From Ignavibacteria bacterium UBA7675 (GTDB lineage: Bacteria > Bacteroidota > Ignavibacteria > Kapaibacteriales > UB7675), in NCBI GenBank assembly GCA_002483085.1, contig DLHF01000044.1, positions 1,806-65,805 of the forward strand: 64,000 bases of DNA, in the 5' to 3' direction. Below are positions 23,311 to 32,426 of the stretch, piece after piece. The position numbers and the translations under genes were made by a program. Each line of letters starts with the position of its first letter. The stretch's first letter is position 1. The notes beneath the pieces are model-generated. The model was not told the DNA's origin. It worked only from the letters and a program-made list of their open reading frames with translations, and did no database searches.

Positions 23311-25581
23311 TTACTGTACGATAAACTCTCCGTACAGTGTCTGGCTGGTTCCTTCTATGCGATAAAAATACATGCCTGCATTCCACGAATGCGTGTCGAT
23401 GGAGAACTGCTGCGTGGCCACTGGCGTGGCGTACACGGCTCGTCCCGTCACGTCGCTGATTTGTATGCTTTTCCACTGCGCCGTGCTGGGAAGGCGGAAC
23501 GTAACGGCGTCGCGGGTGGGATGAGGATAGAGCGTTGCTCTTGTTGCAGCCGGATATTCGGCGATGCCCGTAACGGGAAGACCGCCCATTGCCCGGAAAA
23601 TATCGAGCTTTCCGTATCCCCATACATTATTTGGCAGGGAACCGGACGTTTTTGTAAAGTTGTCTTTGATGGTCGTGGAGTCTATCGCCGCCGTAAGCTC
23701 TTCGTAGGTAGCTGCGGGATGCTGTTCTAAATACAAAGCTACTGCGCCCACTGTCATCGGACACGACATGCTGGTACCGCTAAATACTGCGGTTTGTACA
23801 TCGAGCATTTCTGTGCTGTCTACTGTTGCATAGCGCGAAAGCGAAGACGCGACATTTAGCCCCGGTGCCGAGAACTCCGGCTTCATGCGGCCATCGATTG
23901 TCGGGCCGATGCTGCTGAAAAAGGCCAGTGTGCCAGAAGCCTGCTTGCTGTAGTTGAGTCCCTGCTGAGTATGGCCGAGGATATCGGTGTAATTTGCACG
24001 GTTTACATATGCACCAACAGCCACAACATTGTGTGCTGTAGCGGGAATGCCTATGGTGTATTTGCTGTCGCTCGCTTTAAATCGACTGTTGGTTTTTGCC
24101 CGGAAGCCGGAGAGATTCACGCCGAGGCCGTTCAATGACTGTGTCCATGCGTGAAACGATCCCGCTCCTTTAAAAGCAATTTTATAGAGATTGACCTTCG
24201 CGGTTGCGGAATCAGTTGTTACAACAAAGCGATCACGGGGATAGATGTACAACTCTGTGCGTGTTTCGTCGTAGCTGGCAGCCACAAGGCGCACGGTGGC
24301 GGCAGTGTCGCCATTGCCGTACACGATAGGATAGTAGAATTCATCGGCGTCTTTGATGTCCTTGAGCTTCATCCAGGGGCTTTGGAATAGCTGCTGTTGG
24401 TTCAGTATTCCTTGGCCGGTAAAGCTCGCCGTAGCACTGTCCATGATGACAGATACATAGATGCTATCGTCGTATTTGCTGTCGGCAACAGCGTACCAGG
24501 TGGCGCCATTAAGAGTATTCACATATGTCCATACCGAGTCGGCTGTGAGCGCATAACCGCCGTGATGGCTATAGCTGGAGCCTTCGTTGCCTGCTGACGC
24601 ACAGACGATAAATCCCGGACGACTATTCACCATATAGTCAATACCTTGCTCGAACAGGCTGGTGCCGTCGTGTGGTGCACCGAAGCCAAAGCCAAGGCTC
24701 ATATTGACAACACAGGGTTTGCCGAGGTCGGCGGCTTTTCGGTAGATGTAGTTTACTGCATCAAGCGTTTTAGCCGAAGTCGTAAATTTATAGTCGCCAT
24801 TGCTTACAAGCGGAGTCTTCACCGAAATAATGTCGGCGTCGTAGGCGATACCGCGCAGGCCTGCCGCTGTTCCCGCTACATGAGTGCCGTGTCCGGAGCT
24901 GTCTCGCTCGGTAATGACACCAGATGCGCCCTGTACTTCCGCCTGAATTTGCTCCTGTGTCCACTCTGCTCCGTAGGCAAAGGACTCGGGCTGCACGCCA
25001 GTCTGAGCTGTCTGATCCCAGATGAATTGTACTCTACAAATTTCGGAATTGTCCCTGTTGCGGAAATCGAGGTGTAGGAAGTCGATGCCAGTGTCTACCA
25101 CTCCCACAATGACGCCTTTCCCCGTATAGGGTATGTTTCCGGGCAGTTGTCCTGTCTGAACTTTATCAGCGCCGATAAGCTCTTTCCCTTTTTCGTTGTA
25201 GAATTTTACTTCTTTGGGCGACTCTACTCTGGCAATTTCTGGCTCGGCTGCGAATGCCGCGATGCTGCTCAGCGGGAACTCTGCTGTACAAATAGGGCCT
25301 ATTGTAGAATGCAGGGTGCCTCCGTGTTTCGCTACCAGAGCTTGTGCATTGCCGCTATTTACCTTAAACAACACCTGTATAATGGGATCGGCAGGCCGGA
25401 GCATAGCGGTGCCGCCTGTGGGCTGATGCCATGCCGATTGCTCGTAGAACGCGCCGGGATTGTGTATCCACAGCCTGAGCTGGGCGTCCATGTTGTCGGG
25501 AGCTGTACCCGCTTGGGCCATTCCGGGAATTGCAGCGGCGACGCCGCACAACAGAAGCAATCTTTTCATGGATATATTCAT
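23311..25581 (-). CDS. Subtilisin-like (S8) serine protease with T9SS sorting domain
   Basis: 756 residues. Signal peptide MNISMKRLLLLCGVAAAIPGMAQA, then a prodomain-like region (IQVLFKVNSGNAQALVAKHGGTLHS). The catalytic domain follows with Asp in VIVGVVDTGIDFLHLDF, His in SSGHGTHVAGTAAG and Ser in FSGTSMSCPMTVGAVALYLEQ. About 75 C-terminal residues (LYPHPTRDAVTFRLP...GMYFYRIEGTSQTLYGEFIVQ) form a T9SS type A sorting domain, so it should be exported across the outer membrane. Start ATG 25581, with another at 25569. The gene stands alone; its substrate is unknown. Confidence 0.93.
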   Translation of the reverse strand: MNISMKRLLLLCGVAAAIPGMAQAGTAPDNMDAQLRLWIHNPGAFYEQSAWHQPTGGTAMLRPADPIIQVLFKVNSGNAQALVAKHGGTLHSTIGPICTAEFPLSSIAAFAAEPEIARVESPKEVKFYNEKGKELIGADKVQTGQLPGNIPYTGKGVIVGVVDTGIDFLHLDFRNRDNSEICRVQFIWDQTAQTGVQPESFAYGAEWTQEQIQAEVQGASGVITERDSSGHGTHVAGTAAGLRGIAYDADIISVKTPLVSNGDYKFTTSAKTLDAVNYIYRKAADLGKPCVVNMSLGFGFGAPHDGTSLFEQGIDYMVNSRPGFIVCASAGNEGSSYSHHGGYALTADSVWTYVNTLNGATWYAVADSKYDDSIYVSVIMDSATASFTGQGILNQQQLFQSPWMKLKDIKDADEFYYPIVYGNGDTAATVRLVAASYDETRTELYIYPRDRFVVTTDSATAKVNLYKIAFKGAGSFHAWTQSLNGLGVNLSGFRAKTNSRFKASDSKYTIGIPATAHNVVAVGAYVNRANYTDILGHTQQGLNYSKQASGTLAFFSSIGPTIDGRMKPEFSAPGLNVASSLSRYATVDSTEMLDVQTAVFSGTSMSCPMTVGAVALYLEQHPAATYEELTAAIDSTTIKDNFTKTSGSLPNNVWGYGKLDIFRAMGGLPVTGIAEYPAATRATLYPHPTRDAVTFRLPSTAQWKSIQISDVTGRAVYATPVATQQFSIDTHSWNAGMYFYRIEGTSQTLYGEFIVQ

Positions 25582-26054
25582 AGAGAAGTAGAAGTAACAG
25601 GCAGAAGTTAGAAGTAACAAACGCAGGAGCGATGACCGGTTCAGTGTCGCCAGATGGATTCGTTCCAGCCCATCCAGTTCGGATAATGCGTACTGCGCTT
25701 TTTTTGTGGCACCCATGTCTTCGCGGCGCCCGTGTAGTCGCTGTCACCGGTCGCACGAGCCGGTTGTCGATTGTCCAGAGGTATTCGCCGGTGATTAGTT
25801 CCCACCATTTCCTGCGGATTATCGCAAGCTCGCCTTCGCGTTGTTATGACTGTAACGAAGCTCTTTTTACAGAGGAGGAAGTGCACACAGCAGACCTGAA
25901 CATTTCTCGCCAGCGAATATAATCAACATCTTTCACGTATAAAAATCCCTGTGTAGCTGGTAGTGAGAGCACTCTTTGTTGCTCCTGCACGCCGATTTCC
26001 CCCCATTCCGGTCGTTGCGGATTGCTGCGCGTACTTCTTCGGTTGCACCGCGCA
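25582..26054. other. Intergenic stretch between the subtilase gene and uvrA
   Basis: About 470 bases between divergent genes. It holds repeat copy 6 (25706-25756) and must hold both promoters. Short open frames here lack any recognisable feature. If uvrA starts at one of its GTG codons (26136 or 26151) this stretch is longer. Confidence 0.4.
25706..25756 (-). repeat. Dispersed intergenic repeat, 3' module (copy 6)
   Basis: The minus strand reads exactly GTGCGACCGGTGACAGCGAC (plus coordinates 25737-25756), then ACACGGGCGCCGCGAAGAC and GGTGCCAC. The GCCCGTGCCAC end is scrambled to ATGGGTGCCAC, so the right end is diverged. Confidence 0.7.
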
Positions 26055-29000
26055 ATGGCTTTCCGTAAATTGTCAGGTTCTACCATAGAAGCGGTGCCTG
26101 TTCGTCTGCCCGTTTCTGTGTTCGGTTGTCTCATTGTGAATAGCATACCTGTGAAGAAGAATACAACGAAAACTATAGCTCCTGCCGTCGACGCTGCCAG
26201 CGGTAGCCAGAATCGCGTTATTTCTGTGCGCGGCGCTCGTGTGCACAACCTTAAAAACATTTCGCTCGATATTCCGCGCAACAAGCTCGTGGTCATTACC
26301 GGAGTGAGCGGTTCGGGCAAATCATCCCTGGCCTTCGACACGATATACGCCGAAGGCCAACGCCGCTTCGTAGAGTCGCTTTCGGCTTATGCACGCCAGT
26401 TCTTGGAGCGCATGAACAAGCCAGAAGTCGATCTGATAACAGGCATTCCGCCTGCTATTGCCATTGAGCAAAAGACTGTAACGCGCAATCCGCGCTCTAC
26501 AGTGGGCACAACCACAGAAGTGTACGACTACTTGCGGTTGCTCTTTGGTCGTATCGGAAAGACGTATTGTAAAAATTGCGGCAACCTTGTGCGAAAGGAC
26601 ACCCCGCAGGCGGCATTGGAATCTATTTCGTTGTGGAGCGAAAGCGACAGGCTGTATATTTTGTTTCCGCTACGCACTCACCGCGAGAGCACGCTTGCCG
26701 AGGAATTGGAAAACATTCGCGGGCAGGGATTTTTCCGCATTGTTGTGGGTGCTTCCCGCGAGATTACCGACCTGAACGAAGCCAGCGTTCCGCCTTCTAC
26801 GCCAAAGGAAGATATCTTTATTCTCGTCGACCGTGTGGTGCTGCGCCAGGGCGATGCCGACGCTACAACCCGCATGACCGACTCGTTGGAAACTGCATTC
26901 CGCGAGGGCGATGGGCGCTGTGTTGTGCGGAATATAAGCAATGGCGAAGAGCATCATTTCAGCTCGCTCTACGAATGTGCTGCTTGCCGGATTGTGTACC
27001 AAGAGCCGCAGCCGCGACTCTTTTCGTTCAACAACCCGTATGGTGCATGCCCGCAGTGCCAGGGCTTTGGGCGCAGCATTGGCCTCGATGAAAACCTCAT
27101 TTTTCCCGACCGCCGTAAGTCTATACGTCAGGGCGCTATTCATCCATTCCAGACGCCTTCGCACACGCAGTACTTGCGCGATCTCATTAAAGTAGCACGT
27201 GCACACAAAGTGCCTTTAGATGCTCCATTGGAATCGCTCGCCCCCGAGCAAATGCACTTTGTGATGGAAGGCGGCGACGGCTATATCGGCGTCAACGGGT
27301 TCTTTCGCATGCTCGAAGAAAAATCCTACAAAATGCACTACCGCGTGTTGATGAGCCGCTATCGTGGATACACACGCTGCTCGGCCTGCAAAGGATCGCG
27401 GCTGCGCACGTCCGCCCGGCAAGTGCTTGTGGGAGGGAAAAATATCGCCGATGTCGTGGGGATGAATCTCGAAGATGGATTTGCGTTTATTAGCCAGCTA
27501 CAGCTTTCGGAGTTCGAGGATGCAGTAGCAGGCCGCATCGTAGCAGAGATTCGCAAACGCATGCAACTGCTTGTCGATATTGGAATTGGCTATCTTACAC
27601 TCGACCGGCTTTCGCATACGCTCTCGGGCGGTGAGTCGCAGCGCATTAATCTCGCTACGTCCATTGGCTCGGCACTCGTAGGCGCGCTGTATGTGCTCGA
27701 CGAACCGAGCATCGGACTGCACCCGCGCGATACCGAGCGCATGATTTCCATTCTGCACAAGCTGCGTAACCTCGGCAATAGCGTGATCGTGGTAGAGCAC
27801 GATGCTGAAATTATTCGGCGCGCTGATGTCGTGATTGATATAGGCCCGCGTGCAGGCGAAAACGGCGGTGAAGTGATATTTCAGGGCAACTACAAGGAAA
27901 TGCTCGCCGATAAAAGCTCGCTCACCGGGAAGTACCTTTCGGGTAAGCAGTCGATCCCTGTGCCAAAAGAGCGCAATGCAGGCAATGGCAAAAAGATTAT
28001 CGTGCGCAGGCCCACAGAAAACAATCTCAAAGGCGATGATGTGGAAATTCCGCTCGGCTGTATGACTGTTGTTACGGGCGTGAGCGGCTCCGGAAAAAGC
28101 ACGTTTGTCCACGATGTGCTCTACAGTGCTTTGCAGCGTATGCAGGGACAGCAGGCAGCCAAAGTAGGGCGGTTTGGCGATATCGAAGGAGCCGAGCATA
28201 TCTCCCTCGTGGAAATGGTGGACCAGTCGCCGATTGGTAAATCGCCGCGCTCTACGCCCGCTACATACACCAAAGCTTTTGATGTGATCCGCGAAGTATT
28301 CGCCGCTACTCAAGCTGCTAAACAGCTCGGCTGGAAGCCCGGCCATTTTTCGTTTAATGTGCCCGGTGGACGCTGCGAAACATGCCAGGGCGAAGGTATG
28401 GTGAAAATTGAAATGCAGTTCCTTGCCGACCTTTTTCTCGAATGTGAAGACTGCAAAGCTACGCGCTACAAAAAAGAAGCACAGGGCATTCTGTACGATG
28501 GTAAGTCGATTGTAGATGTGCTGAATATGACAGTAGATGAGGCAATGGTGTTCTTTGCTGGCGAAAAAAAAGTGCAGAAACGCCTGAAAGTACTCAAAGA
28601 CGTAGGGCTTGGCTATATGAGGCTCGGCCAGCCCGGTAATACGCTCTCGGGTGGTGAAGCACAGCGAATTAAGCTGGCGTCGCATTTGCAGGTCACTTCC
28701 TCCGACCCAATCCTATTCATTTTCGACGAGCCGACGACAGGCCTGCACTTCGACGATATTTCCAAGCTGCTCGGCTGCTTCCGGGCGCTTGTGCGCAAGG
28801 GGCACTCGCTGCTTATTGTAGAGCATAATCTCGACGTGATTAAATCCGCCGACTGGATTATCGACCTCGGACCAGAAGCAGGCGATCTCGGTGGCTATGT
28901 GGTGGCCGCCGGTACGCCGGAAAAAGTAGCGACGGTGAAAAAATCGCATACCGGACGCTTTTTGTCGGAAGTGCTCGGTGCAAAAGAGAAATCCACAGCT

Positions 29001-29294
29001 AAAGCGAAAACTGATGCAAAAGAAAAGCCAGCAAAAGAAAAACCTACAAAGGAAAAACCTACAAAAGAAAAACCTACAAAAGAAAAACCTACAAAAGAAA
29101 AACTGGCGAAGGAAAAACCTACAAAGGAAAAACCTATAAAGGAGAAAGCTGCGGCTGTAGCGAAAAACGGTGCAAAGGAAAAAACCGTGAAAGCCAAAGC
29201 TCCGACGACGAAAAAAACTGTGAAGGCAACTTCTGCAAAGGAAAAAACCGTGAAGCTAAAGATTGCATCTGTAGCGAAAAACAGCACAAAGTAA
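26055..29294 (+). CDS. uvrA: Excinuclease ABC subunit A with lysine-rich repeat tail
   Basis: The DNA-damage sensor of nucleotide excision repair. Two ABC ATPase modules: Walker A GVSGSGKS near residues 84 and 675, signatures LSGGESQRI near 522 and LSGGEAQRIKLASHL near 864. The zinc-binding CxxC pairs are visible (CKNCG; CAAC...CPQCQG; CETCQG...CEDC). Usual UvrA is about 940 residues; this is 1079. Roughly 60 N-terminal residues have no homology, so GTG 26136 or 26151 may be the real start. The last 105 residues are a Lys/Glu/Pro/Ala tail with nine KEKPT-type pentapeptides. The core is complete, so function should be kept. Confidence 0.95.
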   Translation: MAFRKLSGSTIEAVPVRLPVSVFGCLIVNSIPVKKNTTKTIAPAVDAASGSQNRVISVRGARVHNLKNISLDIPRNKLVVITGVSGSGKSSLAFDTIYAEGQRRFVESLSAYARQFLERMNKPEVDLITGIPPAIAIEQKTVTRNPRSTVGTTTEVYDYLRLLFGRIGKTYCKNCGNLVRKDTPQAALESISLWSESDRLYILFPLRTHRESTLAEELENIRGQGFFRIVVGASREITDLNEASVPPSTPKEDIFILVDRVVLRQGDADATTRMTDSLETAFREGDGRCVVRNISNGEEHHFSSLYECAACRIVYQEPQPRLFSFNNPYGACPQCQGFGRSIGLDENLIFPDRRKSIRQGAIHPFQTPSHTQYLRDLIKVARAHKVPLDAPLESLAPEQMHFVMEGGDGYIGVNGFFRMLEEKSYKMHYRVLMSRYRGYTRCSACKGSRLRTSARQVLVGGKNIADVVGMNLEDGFAFISQLQLSEFEDAVAGRIVAEIRKRMQLLVDIGIGYLTLDRLSHTLSGGESQRINLATSIGSALVGALYVLDEPSIGLHPRDTERMISILHKLRNLGNSVIVVEHDAEIIRRADVVIDIGPRAGENGGEVIFQGNYKEMLADKSSLTGKYLSGKQSIPVPKERNAGNGKKIIVRRPTENNLKGDDVEIPLGCMTVVTGVSGSGKSTFVHDVLYSALQRMQGQQAAKVGRFGDIEGAEHISLVEMVDQSPIGKSPRSTPATYTKAFDVIREVFAATQAAKQLGWKPGHFSFNVPGGRCETCQGEGMVKIEMQFLADLFLECEDCKATRYKKEAQGILYDGKSIVDVLNMTVDEAMVFFAGEKKVQKRLKVLKDVGLGYMRLGQPGNTLSGGEAQRIKLASHLQVTSSDPILFIFDEPTTGLHFDDISKLLGCFRALVRKGHSLLIVEHNLDVIKSADWIIDLGPEAGDLGGYVVAAGTPEKVATVKKSHTGRFLSEVLGAKEKSTAKAKTDAKEKPAKEKPTKEKPTKEKPTKEKPTKEKLAKEKPTKEKPIKEKAAAVAKNGAKEKTVKAKAPTTKKTVKATSAKEKTVKLKIASVAKNSTK
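29019..29153 (+). repeat. 15-bp tandem repeat coding KEKPT in the uvrA tail
   Basis: Nine consecutive 15-base units (AAA GAA AAA CCT ACA and variants) encode KEKPA, KEKPT, KEKLA, KEKPI and KEKAA. The four central units are nearly identical, which points to recent slippage expansion. Confidence 0.9.
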
Positions 29295-29357
29295 GCTCTT
29301 CAAAAAGATGCGTCCGCCGCCAAACGCAGGCGGAAAAAGAAAGAAGTAGAAGAGTAG

Positions 29358-29446
29358 TGGCGCTCCGGTCTCTGGCCGTGCGCTTTGTCTCTGCACCGCG
29401 TTGCAACGCCGTCGCGTGGCTGTTCTGCCTGTCTCGCAGCGGTGGA
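29358..29446 (+). repeat. Dispersed intergenic repeat, 5' module only (copy 7)
   Basis: The copy reads GGCGCTCCGGTCTCTGGCC, then TTTGTCTCTGCACCGCG, then CGCGTGGCTGTTC and GCAGCGG. The order is the same as in the full copies, but the 3' module with GTGCGACCGG is missing. It lies between uvrA and the AraC-like gene. Confidence 0.7.
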
Positions 29447-29530
29447 GATAGATCGACGCATCAAGTATAGGACTGATGCTGTGAGCAATAGTGTTCATAA
29501 CGAGATATTTGACAATGACAGTAGGAATGA

Positions 29531-29968
29531 ATGCCAGCCAAAATCCCTCAGAAAATACTCGCTCGGCAGCACGAGATCACAGCCGATTTCCTCAAGGAAC
29601 TCGATAAGCACCTTGCCGATATCGTGGAAAATGGGGTGACGGAGATGTTTGAGATACGCGATGTCGCCGCGATTTTGCACATTCACCCTACCCACCTGAG
29701 CAATACTATCAAGCTGACAACAGGCAAACCACCGTGTTTCTTTTTCGAAGAAAAAATCATGGAGGTTGCAAAGCGAATGCTGGTCGAAACACCAATGTCG
29801 ATTGGTGAAGTTGCTGCCACGCTTACATTCGACCCCTCCAACTTTACCAAGTTTTTCAAGCGTTTCGCAGGCACGACGCCAAGAGAGTTTCGCGAAGCTG
29901 TTCGGCTGGCGAAATACGCAGAATCGGAAGCTGTCACCATAAAAACTGAAGCTGTCACCATAAAATAG
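29531..29968 (+). CDS. Small AraC-family DNA-binding protein
   Basis: 145 residues from ATG 29531, made almost wholly of an AraC-type double helix-turn-helix: MFEIRDVAAILHIHPTHLSNTIKLTTGKPPCFFFEEKIMEVAKRML, then MSIGEVAATLTFDPSNFTKFFKRFAGTTPREFR. There is no ligand-binding N-terminal domain, only a short helix. The C terminus carries a duplicated EAVTIK from a 21-base tandem duplication. The SDR gene starts 116 bases downstream on the same strand, as is common for AraC-like regulator/dehydrogenase pairs, so it probably controls that gene. Confidence 0.88.
   Translation: MPAKIPQKILARQHEITADFLKELDKHLADIVENGVTEMFEIRDVAAILHIHPTHLSNTIKLTTGKPPCFFFEEKIMEVAKRMLVETPMSIGEVAATLTFDPSNFTKFFKRFAGTTPREFREAVRLAKYAESEAVTIKTEAVTIK
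29927..29965 (+). repeat. 21-base tandem duplication at the 3' end of the AraC-like gene
   Basis: GAAGCTGTCACCATAAAA occurs at 29927-29944 and again at 29948-29965, separated by ACT. It adds a second EAVTIK to the protein just before the stop. Confidence 0.85.
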
Positions 29969-30083
29969 ACTTCTCATCTTCCGAAGTTTGTACCATTCTT
30001 TGTAGGCAGGAGCAGCGAACGGCTACACAAGCCGCTCCGGAATTTCTCCTGCTCTCATTCTGGCGAACTATTACTACACAACA

Positions 30084-30848
30084 ATGGAACAACACAGCAA
30101 AATTGCTCTTATCACGGGTGGCAGTCGTGGTCTTGGGAAAAACGCAGTATCGCACCTTGCCAATAGCGGTATCGATTGCATCCTTACGTACAATAGCAAG
30201 CGCGAAGAAGCCGAAGCCGTTGTTGCCGATGTCCAGCAGCGCGGACGCAAAGCAGTAGCGCTTCAGCTCGATGTTGCCGCTACAGCTTCATTCGATGCCT
30301 TTATGCAGCAAGTGGCCAGCGTACTGCGCGATACGTGGCAGCGCGATACATTCGATGTCTTGGTAAATAATGCGGGTATCAACGCGCCGTCGCTTATTGC
30401 CGATACTACCGAAGCAGACCTCGATTGGCTGTTTAGCGTTCATTTTAAAGGCGCGTACTTGCTCACGCAAAAATCCCTTCCCATGCTGGCCGATAATGGA
30501 CGGATTATCAACTTTTCTACAGGATTGGCGCGCTTTACCACGCCCGGTTATGCAGCCTATGCTTCGATGAAAAGCGCAATAGAAACCTTTACCCGCTATC
30601 TTGCAAAAGAGCTGGGGCCGCGCGGAATTACAGCCAATGTGGTCGCTCCCGGCCCTATTGAGACCGATTTTACGCGGGAAGCTCTCGACCGCAATCCCAA
30701 TGCACGAGCGTATATAGGATCGCAAACAGCGCTGGGGCGTGTAGGTGTTGCCGACGACATCGGCGGTATTGTTGCTTTCTTGTGTTCGGAGCAGGCGCGC
30801 TGGGTGAATGCACAGAGAATAGAGGCGTCGGGCGGCCTTTACCTGTAG
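30084..30848 (+). CDS. Short-chain dehydrogenase/reductase (SDR)
   Basis: 254-residue classical SDR that oxidises or reduces an alcohol/ketone with NAD(P). The Rossmann glycine motif TGGSRGLG is at 11-18, NNAG at 95-98, and the catalytic Ser145, Tyr159 and Lys163 are all present. The C terminus ARWVNAQRIEASGGLYL matches the family ending with the substrate loop before it. Start ATG 30084. It lies downstream of the AraC-like regulator. The substrate is unknown; 3-oxoacyl-ACP-reductase-like enzymes have this same architecture. Confidence 0.93.
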   Translation: MEQHSKIALITGGSRGLGKNAVSHLANSGIDCILTYNSKREEAEAVVADVQQRGRKAVALQLDVAATASFDAFMQQVASVLRDTWQRDTFDVLVNNAGINAPSLIADTTEADLDWLFSVHFKGAYLLTQKSLPMLADNGRIINFSTGLARFTTPGYAAYASMKSAIETFTRYLAKELGPRGITANVVAPGPIETDFTREALDRNPNARAYIGSQTALGRVGVADDIGGIVAFLCSEQARWVNAQRIEASGGLYL

Positions 30849-30989
30849 AAACTTGCCGGGCTGGCTGCCGGAAGAAATAGCGCACAGTGTTGCCGTACAC
30901 TCTGCACCTTTGCCGCAATGTTCTTCCCGCAGCCTTCCCTGCGGGCAAGCAGAGCTTGGAAGCTGTTATAGACTTTGGTAAGTTTGTGC

Positions 30990-31044
30990 ACAGCCGTCGC
31001 TGTTTGTGCGCCGTGTCGTTGTCACCGGTCGCACATCCGCCTCG
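30990..31044 (-). repeat. Dispersed intergenic repeat, 3' module (copy 8)
   Basis: The minus strand reads GAGGCGGAT then GTGCGACCGGTGACAACGAC (plus coordinates 31015-31034), then CGGCGCACAAACAGCGACGGCTGTG. The right end is diverged from GCCCGTGCCAC. Confidence 0.65.
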
Positions 31045-31103
31045 GCATTCATATCCCTTTGCGCCTGTATCGGGTCCGCTTATTTTCTTTGCTGAGTGCG
31101 CCT

Positions 31104-31715
31104 ATGATTCCATCTTCTGAACAACCTGCTGTGCTTATAACCGCAACCGAGTACAGAGAAGGCCAGACCGCCTTGCGACATGATTATTTCCTGCGCGGTA
31201 CGAATGCGATGTGGCGCGTGGAAGAAGTGTCCTATGCCAGAGAACACTCGCCAGATATGCTCTGTAGTTTTGTCGTGGGGCCGCAGGGTTATAGCAGTAT
31301 TCGTATGCGCCACAGCAAAACTGGGCTGATTACTGGTATCACGGTGGGGCTACCTGCATCGGGCACGCAGGTAGGCGGTGCTCGCCTTTATACTATCCAA
31401 GGTCTTTCCACAACACCCCCCATAATTCTGTGCGATGGCCCCAATCCGCTGTTCAACTACTTTAATGCGATGCACCTGCTCGCAGTAACACCCGGCGAAG
31501 AGCGCGTGTCGCGCGTGCAGGTGTGCGATGCCGGTGGTGGTGTGCGCGAAGAGCAGTATAGTTTTCTTTTCGATGGTAAAACAATTTCTGTACGCAAAGG
31601 CCGAGATCGCGGCACTGATATTCTCGAACTCGATGATAATTACGCGCTCCGGCGTGTGGTGTCGGATAACTCCGAGATTGTCATATCGCGCTATAGCCCA
31701 ATGTTTCTGAACTGA
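31104..31715 (+). CDS. Hypothetical cytoplasmic protein
   Basis: 203 residues from ATG 31104; the open frame reaches further upstream, but that part overlaps repeat copy 8. There is no signal peptide or membrane segment. Short beta-like segments are visible (AVLITATEYREGQTALRHDYFLRG, MLCSFVVGPQGYSSIRM, GVREEQYSFLFDGKTISVRKG). I do not recognise a family. It lies between the SDR and DinB-like genes, all on the plus strand, but the spacing does not argue for an operon. Confidence 0.6.
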   Translation: MIPSSEQPAVLITATEYREGQTALRHDYFLRGTNAMWRVEEVSYAREHSPDMLCSFVVGPQGYSSIRMRHSKTGLITGITVGLPASGTQVGGARLYTIQGLSTTPPIILCDGPNPLFNYFNAMHLLAVTPGEERVSRVQVCDAGGGVREEQYSFLFDGKTISVRKGRDRGTDILELDDNYALRRVVSDNSEIVISRYSPMFLN

Positions 31716-31832
31716 TGGATGAAGGCGCGGCTATCGACCCGCCCAACTGCTTCGGCTCCGCAAGCGACAACGCACGTGGCTTGTGTTCCGTAAATACACA
31801 ACCTCACTCACAATAGCAGAGAATAGCAGCCT

Positions 31833-32312
31833 ATGAGTAGTGTCATACAACATATGGCAAAACACTTCAGAGATATCCATTTTGGAGGCAACTGGACGTG
31901 TTCCAACCTGAAGGATACGCTGGCAGATGTCACTTGGCAGCAAGCCACTACGCAAGTCTATTCCTTTAATACTATTGCGGCACTGGTGTACCATGTGAAC
32001 TATTTCGTGAGTGTGGTCATAGAAGTATTGCAGGGAAAGCCGCTGAATGCCAATGATAAATATAGCTTCGATCACCCGCCAATCCTCTGCCAGGAAGACT
32101 GGGCTCATATGCTGGACAAGGTCTGGGCTGATGCCGAGCGCTTTGCCAGCTTGCTTGAGCAGCTACCAGAAAGCACGCTCTGGGAAGATTTCTCAGAGGT
32201 GAAATACGGCGATTACTACAGAAATATCCACGGAATTATTGAACACACGCATTACCATCTGGGGCAAATTGCCCTGATAAAAAAAATACTCCAGCAAGCT
32301 GATAATGCATGA
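31833..32312 (+). CDS. DinB-like (DUF1572-type) four-helix-bundle protein
   Basis: 159 residues resembling the DinB/YfiT superfamily. Known members are metal-binding helical bundles used as thiol-dependent transferases or stress proteins. MAKHFRDIHFGGNWTCSNLKDTL opens the bundle. The three His of the metal site are plausible at about 53 (IAALVYHVNYF) and in the C-terminal HTHYHLGQIALIKK motif. Start ATG 31833. It converges on the AspH-like gene. The cofactor thiol and substrate are unknown. Confidence 0.82.
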   Translation: MSSVIQHMAKHFRDIHFGGNWTCSNLKDTLADVTWQQATTQVYSFNTIAALVYHVNYFVSVVIEVLQGKPLNANDKYSFDHPPILCQEDWAHMLDKVWADAERFASLLEQLPESTLWEDFSEVKYGDYYRNIHGIIEHTHYHLGQIALIKKILQQADNA

Positions 32313-32426
32313 TGATGAGCGCCATATAGTCCGCTATCCATCATTGGCACACTGAACAATACACGAGAGAATATGTGCTGTAGCCGTGAGCTCATGGCAG
32401 TGCTTTCGCTGCTTCCTTATTTACTC

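Noticed and set aside
27498..28685. Open frame of about 395 codons on the minus strand
   Set aside because: Antisense to the uvrA ATPase core; no motif.
29295..29345. Possible terminator after uvrA (TCCGCC / GGCGGA)
   Set aside because: The stem is only six base pairs and no T-run follows on the plus strand.
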